Positions 40,349-49,635 of a stretch of 64,000 bases of DNA are shown piece after piece. Numbering within the stretch: position 1 is the first letter of the stretch; each line of letters starts with the position of its first letter. The position numbers and the translations under genes were made by a program. Under the pieces are notes generated by a model. It had not been told where the DNA came from and did no database searches. It worked only from the letters and a program-made list of their open reading frames with translations. This DNA is from a bacterium (GTDB lineage: Bacteria; SZUA-79; Acidulodesulfobacterales; Acidulodesulfobacteraceae), in the NCBI GenBank assembly GCA_021812245.1, contig JAKAOK010000001.1:124001-188000 (forward strand), given 5' to 3'.

Positions 40349-41146
40349 TTATTTGTATATGTTTTCTTCAGCCGGAAACACTCCGCTTTTAACTTCTTCT
40401 TTATATGTTTTTAATCCGTCTATTAGTATAGAACGCGAATCTGTAAATTTCTTGACGAATTTAGGCGGCTTTTGAGGCAGCATTCCGACGGCATCGTAAA
40501 ATACCAGAACCTGGCCGTCGGTAAACCTCCCCGCGCCTATGCCGATTGTGGGAATTTTTATATTATTCTGAACGCTTAACGCCGCTTCTTCCGGCATTGC
40601 TTCCAATACTATCATAAACGCGCCCGCATCTTCCAAGGCTTTAGCGTCGTCAACAAGCTTTTCTATCTGCGGTTCTATTTTGCCCTGAACCTTATATCCG
40701 CCAAGTACGTTAATAAATTGAGGCATAAGCCCTATATGCCCGATTACTGGAATACCGTTCTCAACCAGCCTTTTAACTGTACCGGCGATAACTTTTCCTC
40801 CCTCGGTTTTAACAGCGTTGACTCCGCTTTCTTTGAGTATTCTGCCTGCATTCATTAAAGCCTGTTCCGCATTTACCTGATAAGACATAAAAGGCATATC
40901 GCATACGGTAAACACGTCTTTTAAAGCATTCTTAACGATTTTTGCATGATAAATCATTTCTTCCAAGGTAGCGCTTATAGTATTATCTTTCCCCTGAACG
41001 GTAGTCGCAAGAGAATCTCCGACCAGAACTATGTCGATACCGGCTTCTCCCGCAATACCCGCCTGAACAAAATCATAAGCGGTTATCATTGCGATTTTTT
41101 CGCCGTTTAGTTTCATTTTAATAAAATCGTCTATTCCTTTAGGCAT
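40349..41146 (-). CDS. panB: 3-methyl-2-oxobutanoate hydroxymethyltransferase
   Basis: A 265-residue PanB, the first step of pantothenate synthesis (ketoisovalerate plus methylene-THF to ketopantoate). MITAYDFVQAGIAGEAGIDIVLVGDSLA (about 19-46), AVKTEGG, GHIGLMPQ and IGIGAGRFTDGQVLVFYD are diagnostic. It shares its keto-acid substrate with the branched-chain amino acid pathway. No panC or panD is close. It follows the phosphotransferase gene by 23 bases. Confidence 0.96.
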   Translation of the reverse strand: MPKGIDDFIKMKLNGEKIAMITAYDFVQAGIAGEAGIDIVLVGDSLATTVQGKDNTISATLEEMIYHAKIVKNALKDVFTVCDMPFMSYQVNAEQALMNAGRILKESGVNAVKTEGGKVIAGTVKRLVENGIPVIGHIGLMPQFINVLGGYKVQGKIEPQIEKLVDDAKALEDAGAFMIVLEAMPEEAALSVQNNIKIPTIGIGAGRFTDGQVLVFYDAVGMLPQKPPKFVKKFTDSRSILIDGLKTYKEEVKSGVFPAEENIYK

Positions 41147-41169
41147 AATTAGTAAGGTTTAAGTTTTTT

Positions 41170-42132
41170 TTATAATCCGGCTTTGTACTCTAAAAATTTA
41201 GAATAATTCTCCGAAACAATAGACGCAAAAGCGGCGGAATATAATCTTGCCTCTACGTTATCCGACCTTGAAGTAAGCACGACCGGAATTTTAAGTCCGA
41301 CGACTACCCCTGCTACTTTTGCTCCGGCCAGATATTCCAGGTCTTTAAACAGTATATTGCCGGATTCTATATTCGGCACTACGATTATATCGGCATCTCC
41401 GGATACCTCGCTTTGTATTCCCTTTTCAACCGCCGCTTTTTTTGAGATTACGTTATCGAAGGCAAGCGGGCCGTCCACTATCCCTCCGGTAATTTGTCCT
41501 CTTTCCGCCATTTTAGAAATAACTGCGGCATCTAAAGTCGAAATTATTTTAGGATTTACCGTTTCTACGGCGGATAGCATAGCGGCTTTAGGTCGCTTGA
41601 TGCCGAGCATTATGCATACGTCTATCGCATTTTGAAGTATTTGGGCTTTTTGCGTAATATCCGGATTAATGTTAATTGCGGCATCGGTTATGGATATTAA
41701 TTTTTTATAGGTTTTGATTTCCATCAAAAATATATGCGAAACAAACCTGTTGGTCCTTAAGCCGTTTTCCGCATGGAGAAGCTGGTGCATTAATACATCC
41801 GTATGAATATGCCCTTTTATTATTATATCTATTTTTTTCTCTGACGCAAGTTTAACGGCGATATAGGCGGCATTTGCATCGTTTTCGGCATCTATTATTT
41901 CAATATCTTTTGAATTAAAGCCGTTTAAGCGGATGTTTTTAAGAAGTGAAAGTATTTTATTTTTATTTCCTATTAATTTAGGAATTATTAAGCGGTTTTT
42001 ATAAGACTTAAGTATGCCCTCAATGACAAGATTTTCCTCTGCAACAACCACTGCCGCTCTTTTAGGAGAAAAAAGTCCCGCCTTTTCAATCAAATCGTTT
42101 AATTTTTTCAGCATTGAAAATGTCGGATGCAA
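41170..42132 (-). CDS. Phosphate acyltransferase (phosphate acetyl/butyryltransferase family)
   Basis: A 320-residue PTA/PTB-fold enzyme that moves an acyl group between CoA and phosphate. The core IDIIIKGHIHTDVLMHQLL, then TDAAININPDITQKAQILQNAIDVCIMLGIKRPKAAMLSAVETVNP, and DADIIVVPNIESGNILFKDL are typical of phosphate butyryltransferase-like proteins. No butyrate kinase or acetate kinase gene adjoins it. The substrate chain length is uncertain. Confidence 0.85.
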   Translation of the reverse strand: MHPTFSMLKKLNDLIEKAGLFSPKRAAVVVAEENLVIEGILKSYKNRLIIPKLIGNKNKILSLLKNIRLNGFNSKDIEIIDAENDANAAYIAVKLASEKKIDIIIKGHIHTDVLMHQLLHAENGLRTNRFVSHIFLMEIKTYKKLISITDAAININPDITQKAQILQNAIDVCIMLGIKRPKAAMLSAVETVNPKIISTLDAAVISKMAERGQITGGIVDGPLAFDNVISKKAAVEKGIQSEVSGDADIIVVPNIESGNILFKDLEYLAGAKVAGVVVGLKIPVVLTSRSDNVEARLYSAAFASIVSENYSKFLEYKAGL

Positions 42133-42135
42133 AAA

Positions 42136-42459
42136 CTAAACTATTTTGCTTAATAAATTGCCGCTTTGGTTGGCGCCTACGGTAATGGGCTGTCCGCCGT
42201 TATTATACTGCTGTTGGTTAGCCGCATTGCCGCTAGACTGAAGATTTTGCACGCTCTGATTGAGATTCGCCGTTGACTGGTTAAGAGCATCGACCATACC
42301 TTGGTTAAGAGTATTAACCGTATTTAACACCAATGCCGCAGTTTTGTCGGCAGCATCGTTAGGACCGGATATATTTTGATATTGGCCTTTATTGGCATCG
42401 GCTTGATTGCTTTGAAAAAGCTGGGAAGCCGTAGGATTGCCGTTTATTCCCTGAATCAT
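42136..42459 (-). CDS. Gln/Asn-rich small protein of unknown function
   Basis: A 107-residue protein without signal or membrane segment, strongly enriched in Q and N (for example LNQSTANLNQSVQNLQSSGNAANQQQ near 60-85), with an amphipathic helical middle (DKTAALVLNTVNTLNQGMVDALNQ). A clean promoter (42514-42541) and a good AGGAGG before the ATG suggest high expression. The pattern is faintly like RebB/killing-trait proteins (Ala/Asn/Gln tails), but I cannot support that assignment. It is placed 3 bases from the acyltransferase gene. Confidence 0.6.
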   Translation of the reverse strand: MIQGINGNPTASQLFQSNQADANKGQYQNISGPNDAADKTAALVLNTVNTLNQGMVDALNQSTANLNQSVQNLQSSGNAANQQQYNNGGQPITVGANQSGNLLSKIV

Positions 42460-42513
42460 TGTAATCCCCTCCTTCTAAAACAGTTATTAACGCTAATACT
42501 GCTTCTTATTTTT

Positions 42514-42541
42514 ATAATATCACAAAAATAGATATTGTCAA
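42514..42541 (-). promoter_or_regulatory. Sigma-70-type promoter of the Gln/Asn-rich gene
   Basis: On the minus strand, TTGACA (42541-42536), a 16-base spacer and TATTAT (42519-42514) lie about 55 bases before the start codon at 42459. It is one of the best -35/-10 pairs in the window. Upstream, at 42541-42590, short tandem copies of TTGAGTTTTATTTT and TATTTTATTTTACG separate it from rubrerythrin. Confidence 0.7.
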
Positions 42542-42586
42542 ATTTTTTGAGTTTTATTTTTTGAGTTTTATTTTACGTATTTTATT

Positions 42587-43099
42587 TTACGCGCTGAATT
42601 TAATATATTTATCTTTTGCGCAGCCGCAGACGGGACATTTATCCGGCGCTTCCGCTCCGACATGGGTATGGCCGCAGACCGGACATATATAGACCGTTTC
42701 TCCGTCGAAATCTTTACCGGAGGCATCGAGTTCTTTTGCCTTTTTATATATCTCCCTGTGTATTTTTTCGGCTTCCAGCGCATAATGCGTAGAACGCACG
42801 GCTTCCTTTTCGCCTTGAAATTTAGCTACTTCATAAAATACCGGATACATCTCCTCTATTTCATAATTTTCGCCGTTATATGCCGCGGCAATATTTTCTT
42901 CGGATTTTTTAATGCCTCCAAGCGCCCTTAAATGATTTTTTGCGTGAATGAGCTCAGCTCTGGCTATAGCTCTGAATACGTTAGCTAATTTAGGTTTGCC
43001 TTCCTTCTGCGCCTCTTCCGAAAAAATCATATACTTTACGTGCGCCTGACTTTCGCCGGCAAAAGCGGTTTTTAAATCTTCTTCCGTCATGCTTCTCAT
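42587..43099 (-). CDS. Rubrerythrin
   Basis: A 170-residue rubrerythrin with peroxide-reducing activity in anaerobes. A ferritin-like diiron domain (AFAGESQAHVKYMIF at about 13-27; AIARAELIHAKNHL; ALEAEKIHREIY) is followed by a rubredoxin-like C-terminus with the two CxxC knuckles (ICPVCGH, KCPVCGC). It fits with the flavodiiron protein at 46354 in oxygen defence. GGAGG precedes the ATG. Confidence 0.95.
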   Translation of the reverse strand: MRSMTEEDLKTAFAGESQAHVKYMIFSEEAQKEGKPKLANVFRAIARAELIHAKNHLRALGGIKKSEENIAAAYNGENYEIEEMYPVFYEVAKFQGEKEAVRSTHYALEAEKIHREIYKKAKELDASGKDFDGETVYICPVCGHTHVGAEAPDKCPVCGCAKDKYIKFSA

Positions 43100-43122
43100 T
43101 TTTAAATCCTCCTATAATTATA

Positions 43123-45111
43123 TTAATAAAAATATACGTTCGATACTGCAATGAAATAATTTTTTAAATACGCTGCATATGCTTTTATAATTTGTCTGTA
43201 TTTTTTATAGCCCTTAACGGATACCGCCGGCTTTTCCGATTCAAATTTATAAACACAGCTTAACTCGGCTTTATTTTTTGAAAACGAGCAGTTTGAATAA
43301 GCGGAACCCGCTTCATTGTTAAATTTTAACGGCGGCGGCAAATAATATATACCCGATTTTTCCGGAATTTTCATTTTAATTTTGCCGATATGCTCAAACG
43401 GGTAGCCTATTATTAAGGGATAAAGCCTTTTTCTCTTTAAAACAAGGCGTATCAGGCTCATATCTACCGGCATTACCGAATGAAATACTAATTTATCTCC
43501 TTTTAATACTCCATAATTCCTATCGATAAATTTTATATTAAGCTTTACATTTTTATTAATTTTCTTAATATTTTTATATTTAAAACTTTTTATATAGGCT
43601 CCCGGAACAAAATCATATAAAAAATTTGCCGCTTTAATCTTTTTATGATAATTATTTATATTTTTAAGCGAAGTTCTTTCGAAATTAGAATACAATCCTT
43701 TATAAATTATTGAAATCCTGCCCCTTAAAGTTCCGCTTTTAGCAAGCCTGCCTTTAAATAATAAAATTTTTTCGTTCTGTTCAGGCTTCTCAGCAGGGGT
43801 AGAAACGAATTTAAAGCTGCCGCGCCCTATAATCGCGGCACCTTTTCTTCCTGCTAAACCGAAAGGAATCCTAAAAGCTTTATAAGAAGAAGAGTCGGGG
43901 TATAAATAATACTCTTTATTTTTACCTTTTTCCTTTAAAGTAAAACCTACTATAACGGAATCGAACTGCTTAAGAGAAACGTTTTTGATATTTAAGTCCG
44001 CTGTATTTAACGACGGTATGAGAATGGGGTACGCATTGATGCCTTCAATCTTCAGCATCGTTATAAGCAGAGCGGCTAAAGATTTCGAATCTCCGTAACC
44101 GTTTGCAAACGTTGTGTCTGCCGGCTCCGGTTTGTAACCGTTTATACCGTAGCCTATTCCTATATATCTAAAAGATTTTACAAAGCTGTAATAAATTGAA
44201 ACCGCCTTTTGTCTGCCGCTCTCGTCTTTATCCGTTTTAACGGCCGATTTAACGAATTCTTTTATCTTGCCCGTAGGTTTTTCCGCTTTCATAAACATTG
44301 CATTTATTCTGTTAAGGAGATTGCTCCACGAATTATAAGTAGATAAGGCGATATAGCTTCTTAAATTTTTTATAGGCGGCATATAGGATTCCTTTTTTAT
44401 TGCCGCAACATTTCTAAGGGATGCGCCGAGTTTTATGAACTTTTTATTTTTAATATAAACGAACTTTTTTGAAACTGCATATTTGCTTAATTTATGCAAA
44501 TACAAATTAAGATTAATCCCTTTCGGATATATCAACGAAAAATCAATTTTTCGAACCGGTATAGTATAAGAAAAATAGCCCGTATAAAAAACGCCGTTTT
44601 TAATCAACGGCTTAAAATTGTCTATCTCATAGGAAAAATTTATTACCGAGCCGTCTTCGACCGCCGGCATCGAAAGAGTAAGATATTTTATGTCGGAATA
44701 ATCGGGGTAATTAACCGCAAAGTCTGGAGAAACAATATTAACTGCATGCTTGCCGACGGGAACTTTAAACATCCCGTTAAGCAAAGTATATGCGTAAAGT
44801 AATTTAATTTTTTGATATTTCTCGGAAAAAGGGACTATAACCTCGGAATACTTGTTAATTCCTCTCTGCGACAGTATTTTTACCGACTCGGTTATATATG
44901 TTTTGAGTTCGTAATTTTTATTTAATTTCAGAAGAACGTCTTTTTTGAGTATGTAAGCCCCGAAATTTTTGCCGTCTTTTTCTATACTGCCTCCCCGCTT
45001 AACGGCGGCGGCATGCGAAAAAGCAGGATTTATAAGATTAGGAGCCGAAATAAGAATAAAAGCCGAAAAAACAAGAAATAATAACGATTTTAATTTTTTG
45101 ATTTTCATCAA
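43123..45111 (-). CDS. DUF3857/transglutaminase-like secreted protein lacking catalytic Cys and His
   Basis: A 662-residue exported protein. A signal peptide (1-35) leads into a DUF3857-like beta domain (about 60-230). A transglutaminase-like domain follows (about 260-400). The usual GDCKDKA core reads GDSKSLAALLITML here, with S342 at the catalytic cysteine position, and the following FNHxIV-type histidine is replaced in QFDSVIVGF (S385). A trailing beta domain follows. It is very rich in Tyr, Lys and Phe. It is therefore probably a structural or binding relative of peptidases, not an enzyme. The rubrerythrin gene lies 23 bases downstream. Confidence 0.75.
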   Translation of the reverse strand: MMKIKKLKSLLFLVFSAFILISAPNLINPAFSHAAAVKRGGSIEKDGKNFGAYILKKDVLLKLNKNYELKTYITESVKILSQRGINKYSEVIVPFSEKYQKIKLLYAYTLLNGMFKVPVGKHAVNIVSPDFAVNYPDYSDIKYLTLSMPAVEDGSVINFSYEIDNFKPLIKNGVFYTGYFSYTIPVRKIDFSLIYPKGINLNLYLHKLSKYAVSKKFVYIKNKKFIKLGASLRNVAAIKKESYMPPIKNLRSYIALSTYNSWSNLLNRINAMFMKAEKPTGKIKEFVKSAVKTDKDESGRQKAVSIYYSFVKSFRYIGIGYGINGYKPEPADTTFANGYGDSKSLAALLITMLKIEGINAYPILIPSLNTADLNIKNVSLKQFDSVIVGFTLKEKGKNKEYYLYPDSSSYKAFRIPFGLAGRKGAAIIGRGSFKFVSTPAEKPEQNEKILLFKGRLAKSGTLRGRISIIYKGLYSNFERTSLKNINNYHKKIKAANFLYDFVPGAYIKSFKYKNIKKINKNVKLNIKFIDRNYGVLKGDKLVFHSVMPVDMSLIRLVLKRKRLYPLIIGYPFEHIGKIKMKIPEKSGIYYLPPPLKFNNEAGSAYSNCSFSKNKAELSCVYKFESEKPAVSVKGYKKYRQIIKAYAAYLKNYFIAVSNVYFY

Positions 45112-45123
45112 TAAGAATCCTTC

Positions 45124-46290
45124 TTAAGAAATTAGAGTTTGATTGCAAATATCATAAATACCACATTTTTCACAGTCCGCTTCGTTCCTGTTTTTTTTGC
45201 ATAAATCTAATATTCCCAACCTTGTAATTGCAAAATCATATTTTACCGGGTCGGAATAGTCAAGTTTTTTGAGATTTTCGGTTATCTCTTCCGCCATTTT
45301 AAAAGAAGGGTTTTTGCGGGCTGTTAAACCTATATACCGGCTGATTCTGCCTATATGGGTATCTACCGGCATTATCAGCTGATAAGGCTGAATGCCGCCC
45401 TGCCATATGCCTAAATCAAGGTTGTCTGAATTCCTTACCATCCACCTTAAATATAAATTTATTCTTTTGCACGGACTGTTGTCTGCCGGAGAGGTAAAAA
45501 AGAAATGCACCATGGAATCTTCCGGCGGTGTATCCTTACCGTAAACGGGTGAAAAATCGACAAGTTTTATGGCTCTTTTAGAAAAACTAACCAAGGCGTT
45601 TTTTAGATTTAAATCGGATGAATTATAGCCTTTAAGGAAAAAATTTTCTATAGAACCGTATTTTTTTAGTATTTCGCTTAAAACCAAAAACAGGGCTGTA
45701 ACGTCTTTTTCTTTGATAAAGCGATAGTAAAAACCTTTAAATAATTTTAATCCTTCGGCAGTATCGAAATTTAACGTAAATTCATAAAATTTATGATTAA
45801 CGATTTTATCTATTTTATTTAATACTTTAAGAATTTGGCTCACACCGCCGAATGCAAAGCCCGCCGCTATAAATCCGGCAATCTCGATATCTTTCGGGTC
45901 GTCGAATTTATGGGCGAAACCGAGCGGGTCGGAATAAAGATAGGATTCTTCGTATTTATTATATAAATCTTCGAGACATTCCTTTAATTTTAATGTTTTA
46001 TTGCCTTCGCCGAACGATTTAACCTGACTGATAATCCCGTCTTTGTAAACAAACGTCTTGCCGCCGGGAAGAGACCAGCAGTCGCCTTCTTCAAGCGGAT
46101 AAGGAACGTTTATCCCTCTGCCGATAAAAACTTCTTTTCCGCCTATTTTCGTATAAAAGTTAAAATCGTTATCTTCCCAGATTAAAGACCCGCCGGAAAC
46201 CGCAGCGCCGCCCCCCGAATCTTTACCCGAATTTAATTTATTTGACCCGCGTTCCGACGGCTTTTTGCCTTTTTTATGTTTAAAACTCAT
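45124..46290 (-). CDS. TIGR02757/DUF2400 family protein
   Basis: A 388-residue protein of the conserved TIGR02757 (DUF2400) family, whose function is not established. Family features seen: LYNKYEESYLYSDPLGFAHKFDDPKDIEIAGFIAAGFAFGGVSQI (about 110-155), MWMVRNSDNLDLGIWQG-like, and the C-terminal four-cysteine cluster CKKNRNEADCEKCGIYDIC. That cluster and the helical core recall HhH-GPD base-excision glycosylases with an iron-sulphur loop. The N-terminal 85 or so residues (Gly/Ser/Lys-rich and a small beta module) are extra. Confidence 0.8.
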   Translation of the reverse strand: MSFKHKKGKKPSERGSNKLNSGKDSGGGAAVSGGSLIWEDNDFNFYTKIGGKEVFIGRGINVPYPLEEGDCWSLPGGKTFVYKDGIISQVKSFGEGNKTLKLKECLEDLYNKYEESYLYSDPLGFAHKFDDPKDIEIAGFIAAGFAFGGVSQILKVLNKIDKIVNHKFYEFTLNFDTAEGLKLFKGFYYRFIKEKDVTALFLVLSEILKKYGSIENFFLKGYNSSDLNLKNALVSFSKRAIKLVDFSPVYGKDTPPEDSMVHFFFTSPADNSPCKRINLYLRWMVRNSDNLDLGIWQGGIQPYQLIMPVDTHIGRISRYIGLTARKNPSFKMAEEITENLKKLDYSDPVKYDFAITRLGILDLCKKNRNEADCEKCGIYDICNQTLIS

Positions 46291-46353
46291 TCCAGATAGG
46301 ACTCCGTTTTAAAAAAATTACAAAATTTTCCTTTTTAATTTGTATTATAATAC

Positions 46354-47592
46354 TTATGAATCCTGCGTTATTTTATATGCAAAATCCATTCCGAATTTTT
46401 CGCAGTTAAGCAAGTCTTCTTCGAAGGGCGTCATTTGAATTTTTAATCCTTCCTGAACAATAATAAACCTAAGGCTTTTAAGAATATCCTGCACCATCTG
46501 AACCGCCTCCCCGCTCCAGCCGTAACAGCCGAACACGGCGGCTTTTTTATTCTTTACGTTAAGCATGACAAGAGACGATATCATATCGAATATAGGTTTG
46601 GGCGGTTTAGCGTTTAACGTGGGTGAGCCTACCATTACGGCATCGGCTCTTTCTATTTCATCTACGACGTCTTCAATATTCCGTTCGACTAAGTTTATCA
46701 GGGAGACATCCGTAAGTCCGTCTATACTTGCGCCTTTTGCAATGTGCTTTGCCATTTCTTCGGTATTGCCGTAAGCCGAAGCATAAATTACGGCTACCTT
46801 TTTAACGGCTGAATCCGCATTGGATGTTTTACTCGCTTCTATATACCAGTCTATATATTTTTTTAAATCTTTTCTTAATATAGGACCGTGCGATGGGGCT
46901 ATAACGTCTATATCATAATTTTTAAGTTTTTCCAAAGCGCTTAATGAATAGTTCTTGAAAGGCCTCATTATATGGGTGAAATAATATTTGAAGTCTTCGA
47001 AGGCCTCGTCTTTATCGGCTAATAAATCGTTAAAAACATCTGGGTCACAGTAATGGGCTCCGAAGAAATCGCAGGGAAACAGGATTTTATCTTCTTTCAG
47101 ATAAGTAAACATCGTATCCGGCCAGTGCAGAAAGGGAGCGCTTATAAACCGCAGAGTTTTTCCGCCCAGATCGAGCGAATCTCCATCGCCGACCGTAATA
47201 TTATTATAATCTTTTTTAATAATATGTTTTACAAAATGATGGGCATTTTTCGAATAGACTAATGTTGCGTCTTTTGCAATGTCTTTAATCAGATGAAGCG
47301 CCCCCGAATGGTCAGGTTCGGTATGGTTTATAACTATGTAATCTATTTTGGATATGTCCGTTATGCCGCTTAATTTATTTATCAGCTGGTCTTTAGTATT
47401 GAGTTTCACGGTGTCTATCAGGGCGGTTTTTTGGCTCCCCTGAATAAAATAAGAATTATAAGTCGTTCCGTTAGCGGTAGGTATTACTATATCGAATACT
47501 CTTAAATCGGGATCGAATGCTCCGGTATAAAACACGCCGTCTTTTATCTTGAGGGCATTTTGAGATAAATAGTTATTATTGTCGATATCCAT
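46354..47592 (-). CDS. fprA: A-type flavoprotein (flavodiiron protein), oxygen/NO reductase
   Basis: A 412-residue flavodiiron protein. The metallo-beta-lactamase-like diiron domain (1-255) has the ligand set H90-x-E92-x-D94-H95 (NHTEPDHSGA) with later H and D ligands (FLHWPDTMFTY, DFFGAHYCD). A flavodoxin domain follows (about 265-410; VIYASAYGNTEEMA). It reduces O2 or NO to water or N2O in the cytoplasm of anaerobes. A GGAGG ribosome-binding site precedes the ATG, divergent from hemW. Confidence 0.95.
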   Translation of the reverse strand: MDIDNNNYLSQNALKIKDGVFYTGAFDPDLRVFDIVIPTANGTTYNSYFIQGSQKTALIDTVKLNTKDQLINKLSGITDISKIDYIVINHTEPDHSGALHLIKDIAKDATLVYSKNAHHFVKHIIKKDYNNITVGDGDSLDLGGKTLRFISAPFLHWPDTMFTYLKEDKILFPCDFFGAHYCDPDVFNDLLADKDEAFEDFKYYFTHIMRPFKNYSLSALEKLKNYDIDVIAPSHGPILRKDLKKYIDWYIEASKTSNADSAVKKVAVIYASAYGNTEEMAKHIAKGASIDGLTDVSLINLVERNIEDVVDEIERADAVMVGSPTLNAKPPKPIFDMISSLVMLNVKNKKAAVFGCYGWSGEAVQMVQDILKSLRFIIVQEGLKIQMTPFEEDLLNCEKFGMDFAYKITQDS

Positions 47593-47710
47593 AGACTTAA
47601 ACCTCCTATTTAAGTTTAAGATCGAGTCTTTATAAATTCAATTTAATAAATATACTTTTTATTATTATATCATATATAATTGTTAATTATAAGAACCTAA
47701 GGGCTGAAAC

Positions 47711-48883
47711 ATGAAAGAATTAAGTATCTACATTCATACGCCGTTCTGCAAAAGCAAATGCAATTACTGTAGTTTTTATTCCATACCTTTATCAAAATTA
47801 AAGCCGGCAGGCAATTCCGCCGATTTCGAACAATATGCCGGACTTTTGATAAAAGAAACGGAAATTATGTCCGAAAAATATTCTCTTGAAGGCTCTCATA
47901 TAAACAGCATATATCTCGGCGGAGGCACTCCGTCTATTATGCCCGTAAACTTTTTTGACAACTTGATGGATTATATACGGAAAAGCTTTAAAATTGCGGA
48001 AGATGCCGAAATAACCGCGGAGATAAACCCCGAAAGCGGGGACTTAGAAAAATTATACGCACTGAAATCGCTTGGAGTAAACCGACTGTCTATCGGAGCG
48101 CAAAGTTTTGACGACGGCGCGCTAAAAACGGCGGGCAGGATACATAATAAAAATGATATTTATAACGCGGCAAACAACGCAAAAAAAGCCGGATTTAAAA
48201 ATATTTCGCTAGATTTAATAATAGGGCTGCCGGGGCAAACCGAAGATATTTTCTACAATGACGCAAGGGCAATACTGGATATAGAGCCGGCGCATATTTC
48301 GGCTTATATGCTCAGCATCGAAAAGGGTACGAAATTCTATAAAATTTACGATGAAAAAAACGGTGCCGGATTTACACCGGAAGAAAACATAGCGGAATAT
48401 TACGAAATATTATGCGGATTGTTAGCTGAAAAAAGCTATATCCGCTATGAAATATCTAATTTTTCGAAAGCAGGATACGAAAGCAGGCATAACATAAACT
48501 ACTGGAATAGGGGCGAATATTTAGGGATAGGCCCTTCGGCTTCATCTTTTTTAAAATTTGAAGACGGAAAAGAAATCAGAAAAACCAATGCATCGGATTT
48601 AGATAAATATGCGGATAATATTTCAAAAAAAACCGGCGATAATAAAAATGGGCGGGGGTTTATCGAAATACTGACGGAAAAAGATAAAATAAACGAGGAA
48701 ATATTCCTAACTTTAAGAACGGCTTCCGGAATTAACGCAAAAAGGCTATCGGAATTAGCCGGTCAGGAAGTTATAGATAAATTCATAAAAGAAGGGCTTA
48801 TGCAGAATTTTAAAGAAAATATTATACTGACTTTAAAAGGCGCGCTTTTATCGTCCGAAATATTCGCCCGCATTATGATTTAA
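47711..48883 (+). CDS. hemW: Radical SAM HemW-like protein
   Basis: A 390-residue radical SAM protein of the HemW (formerly HemN-like) group, thought to be a heme chaperone rather than coproporphyrinogen oxidase. The [4Fe-4S] cysteines are C13, C17 and C20 (FCKSKCNYC), GGGTPS follows near 77, and RHNINYWNRGEYLGIGPSAS is the HemW signature. AAGGGC precedes the ATG. It is the last chromosomal gene before the tRNA-Ser island. Confidence 0.9.
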   Translation: MKELSIYIHTPFCKSKCNYCSFYSIPLSKLKPAGNSADFEQYAGLLIKETEIMSEKYSLEGSHINSIYLGGGTPSIMPVNFFDNLMDYIRKSFKIAEDAEITAEINPESGDLEKLYALKSLGVNRLSIGAQSFDDGALKTAGRIHNKNDIYNAANNAKKAGFKNISLDLIIGLPGQTEDIFYNDARAILDIEPAHISAYMLSIEKGTKFYKIYDEKNGAGFTPEENIAEYYEILCGLLAEKSYIRYEISNFSKAGYESRHNINYWNRGEYLGIGPSASSFLKFEDGKEIRKTNASDLDKYADNISKKTGDNKNGRGFIEILTEKDKINEEIFLTLRTASGINAKRLSELAGQEVIDKFIKEGLMQNFKENIILTLKGALLSSEIFARIMI

Positions 48884-48953
48884 CACTTTTATATTGAAAT
48901 ATAACCGTTCAATATCTATAATATAGTAATATAAATTCTTATTCTGATTATAT

Positions 48954-49099
<146 letters not shown>

Positions 49100-49170
49100 T
49101 GAGAACCCCCGGTAAGGGCGCAGCCCGCAAGGGGAAGTTCGCAAGGTTTTAGACTTTCCGAAGATACGTA

Positions 49171-49207
49171 AGCAGGCGTTTACAAAAGCAAAGCTTTTGT
49201 GCCTGCT
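49171..49207. other. Strong hairpin in the island's left arm
   Basis: AGCAGGC pairs with GCCTGCT and, inside, ACAAAAGC pairs with GCTTTTGT around an AA-containing loop. It lies between two copies of the tRNA-Ser end and may be a terminator remnant or the core of a small decayed element. Confidence 0.6.
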
Positions 49208-49215
49208 GAAGTGCC

Positions 49216-49232
49216 AATCCCTCTCTCTCCGC
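49216..49232 (+). repeat. Internal copy of the tRNA-Ser 3' end
   Basis: AATCCCTCTCTCTCCGC is identical to the 3' end of tRNA-Ser up to the discriminator base and the first C. Being 191 bases inside the left boundary, it indicates a second, smaller insertion or tandem elements at the same target. Confidence 0.75.
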
Positions 49233-49260
49233 TAATTTGCAAAATTAGGATTTTGAAAAT

Positions 49261-49305
49261 TGGCGGTACTGTTTGGACGAAATCCGAACCTTTTTTGAGC
49301 AAAAT
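49261..49305. repeat. Subterminal inverted repeat, left
   Basis: The stretch starting TGGCGGTACTGTTTGGACGA and ending TTTTTTGAGCAAAAT is matched, reversed and complemented and with roughly one base in four or five different, by 55291-55334. Together they frame the five genes of the island. Confidence 0.65.
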
Positions 49306-49335
49306 CTGGATGATTTTACGGATTGAATCCCGCTC

Positions 49336-49488
49336 AGCGTTTCCGCCCGTCTCTGCTTCGCTTCAGCGAGCAAAACAGAAAAATTTTCTCTACATTTTTT
49401 AATCGCACGCCCCCAAAATTTTTTCAATTAAGGAAACGAAAATTTTTCTGTTTTGATATTCCGCTTTTGGCAAAATGGCAGAAACGCT
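49336..49488. repeat. Nested inverted repeats, possible structured RNA
   Basis: A perfect 17-bp inverted repeat (AAAACAGAAAAATTTTC at 49372-49388, GAAAATTTTTCTGTTTT at 49438-49454) is nested inside an outer pair (AGCGTTTCCGCC at 49336-49347 against GGCAGAAACGCT near 49477-49488, one mismatch). Between arms the loop carries CGCACGCCCCC. The folding potential and lack of an ORF suggest a structured element or recombination site rather than a gene. Confidence 0.5.
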
Positions 49489-49635
49489 CCCACCCCAACC
49501 CCTTTGCGGGCGACATCAAGAAACTCCTTTATTTTTGTTGCTGTAAATTAAAAAATTCGGTATCATAATGATATAGATAATTTCTCAATAGTAATAGCAT
49601 ATCCTATATTATAGTATATATATTATCGTATCACA

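Noticed and set aside
49199-49568. Short ORFs in the left arm of the island
   Set aside because: They overlap inverted repeats and the tRNA-end copy, have biased Phe/Ser/Lys composition and no start signals.
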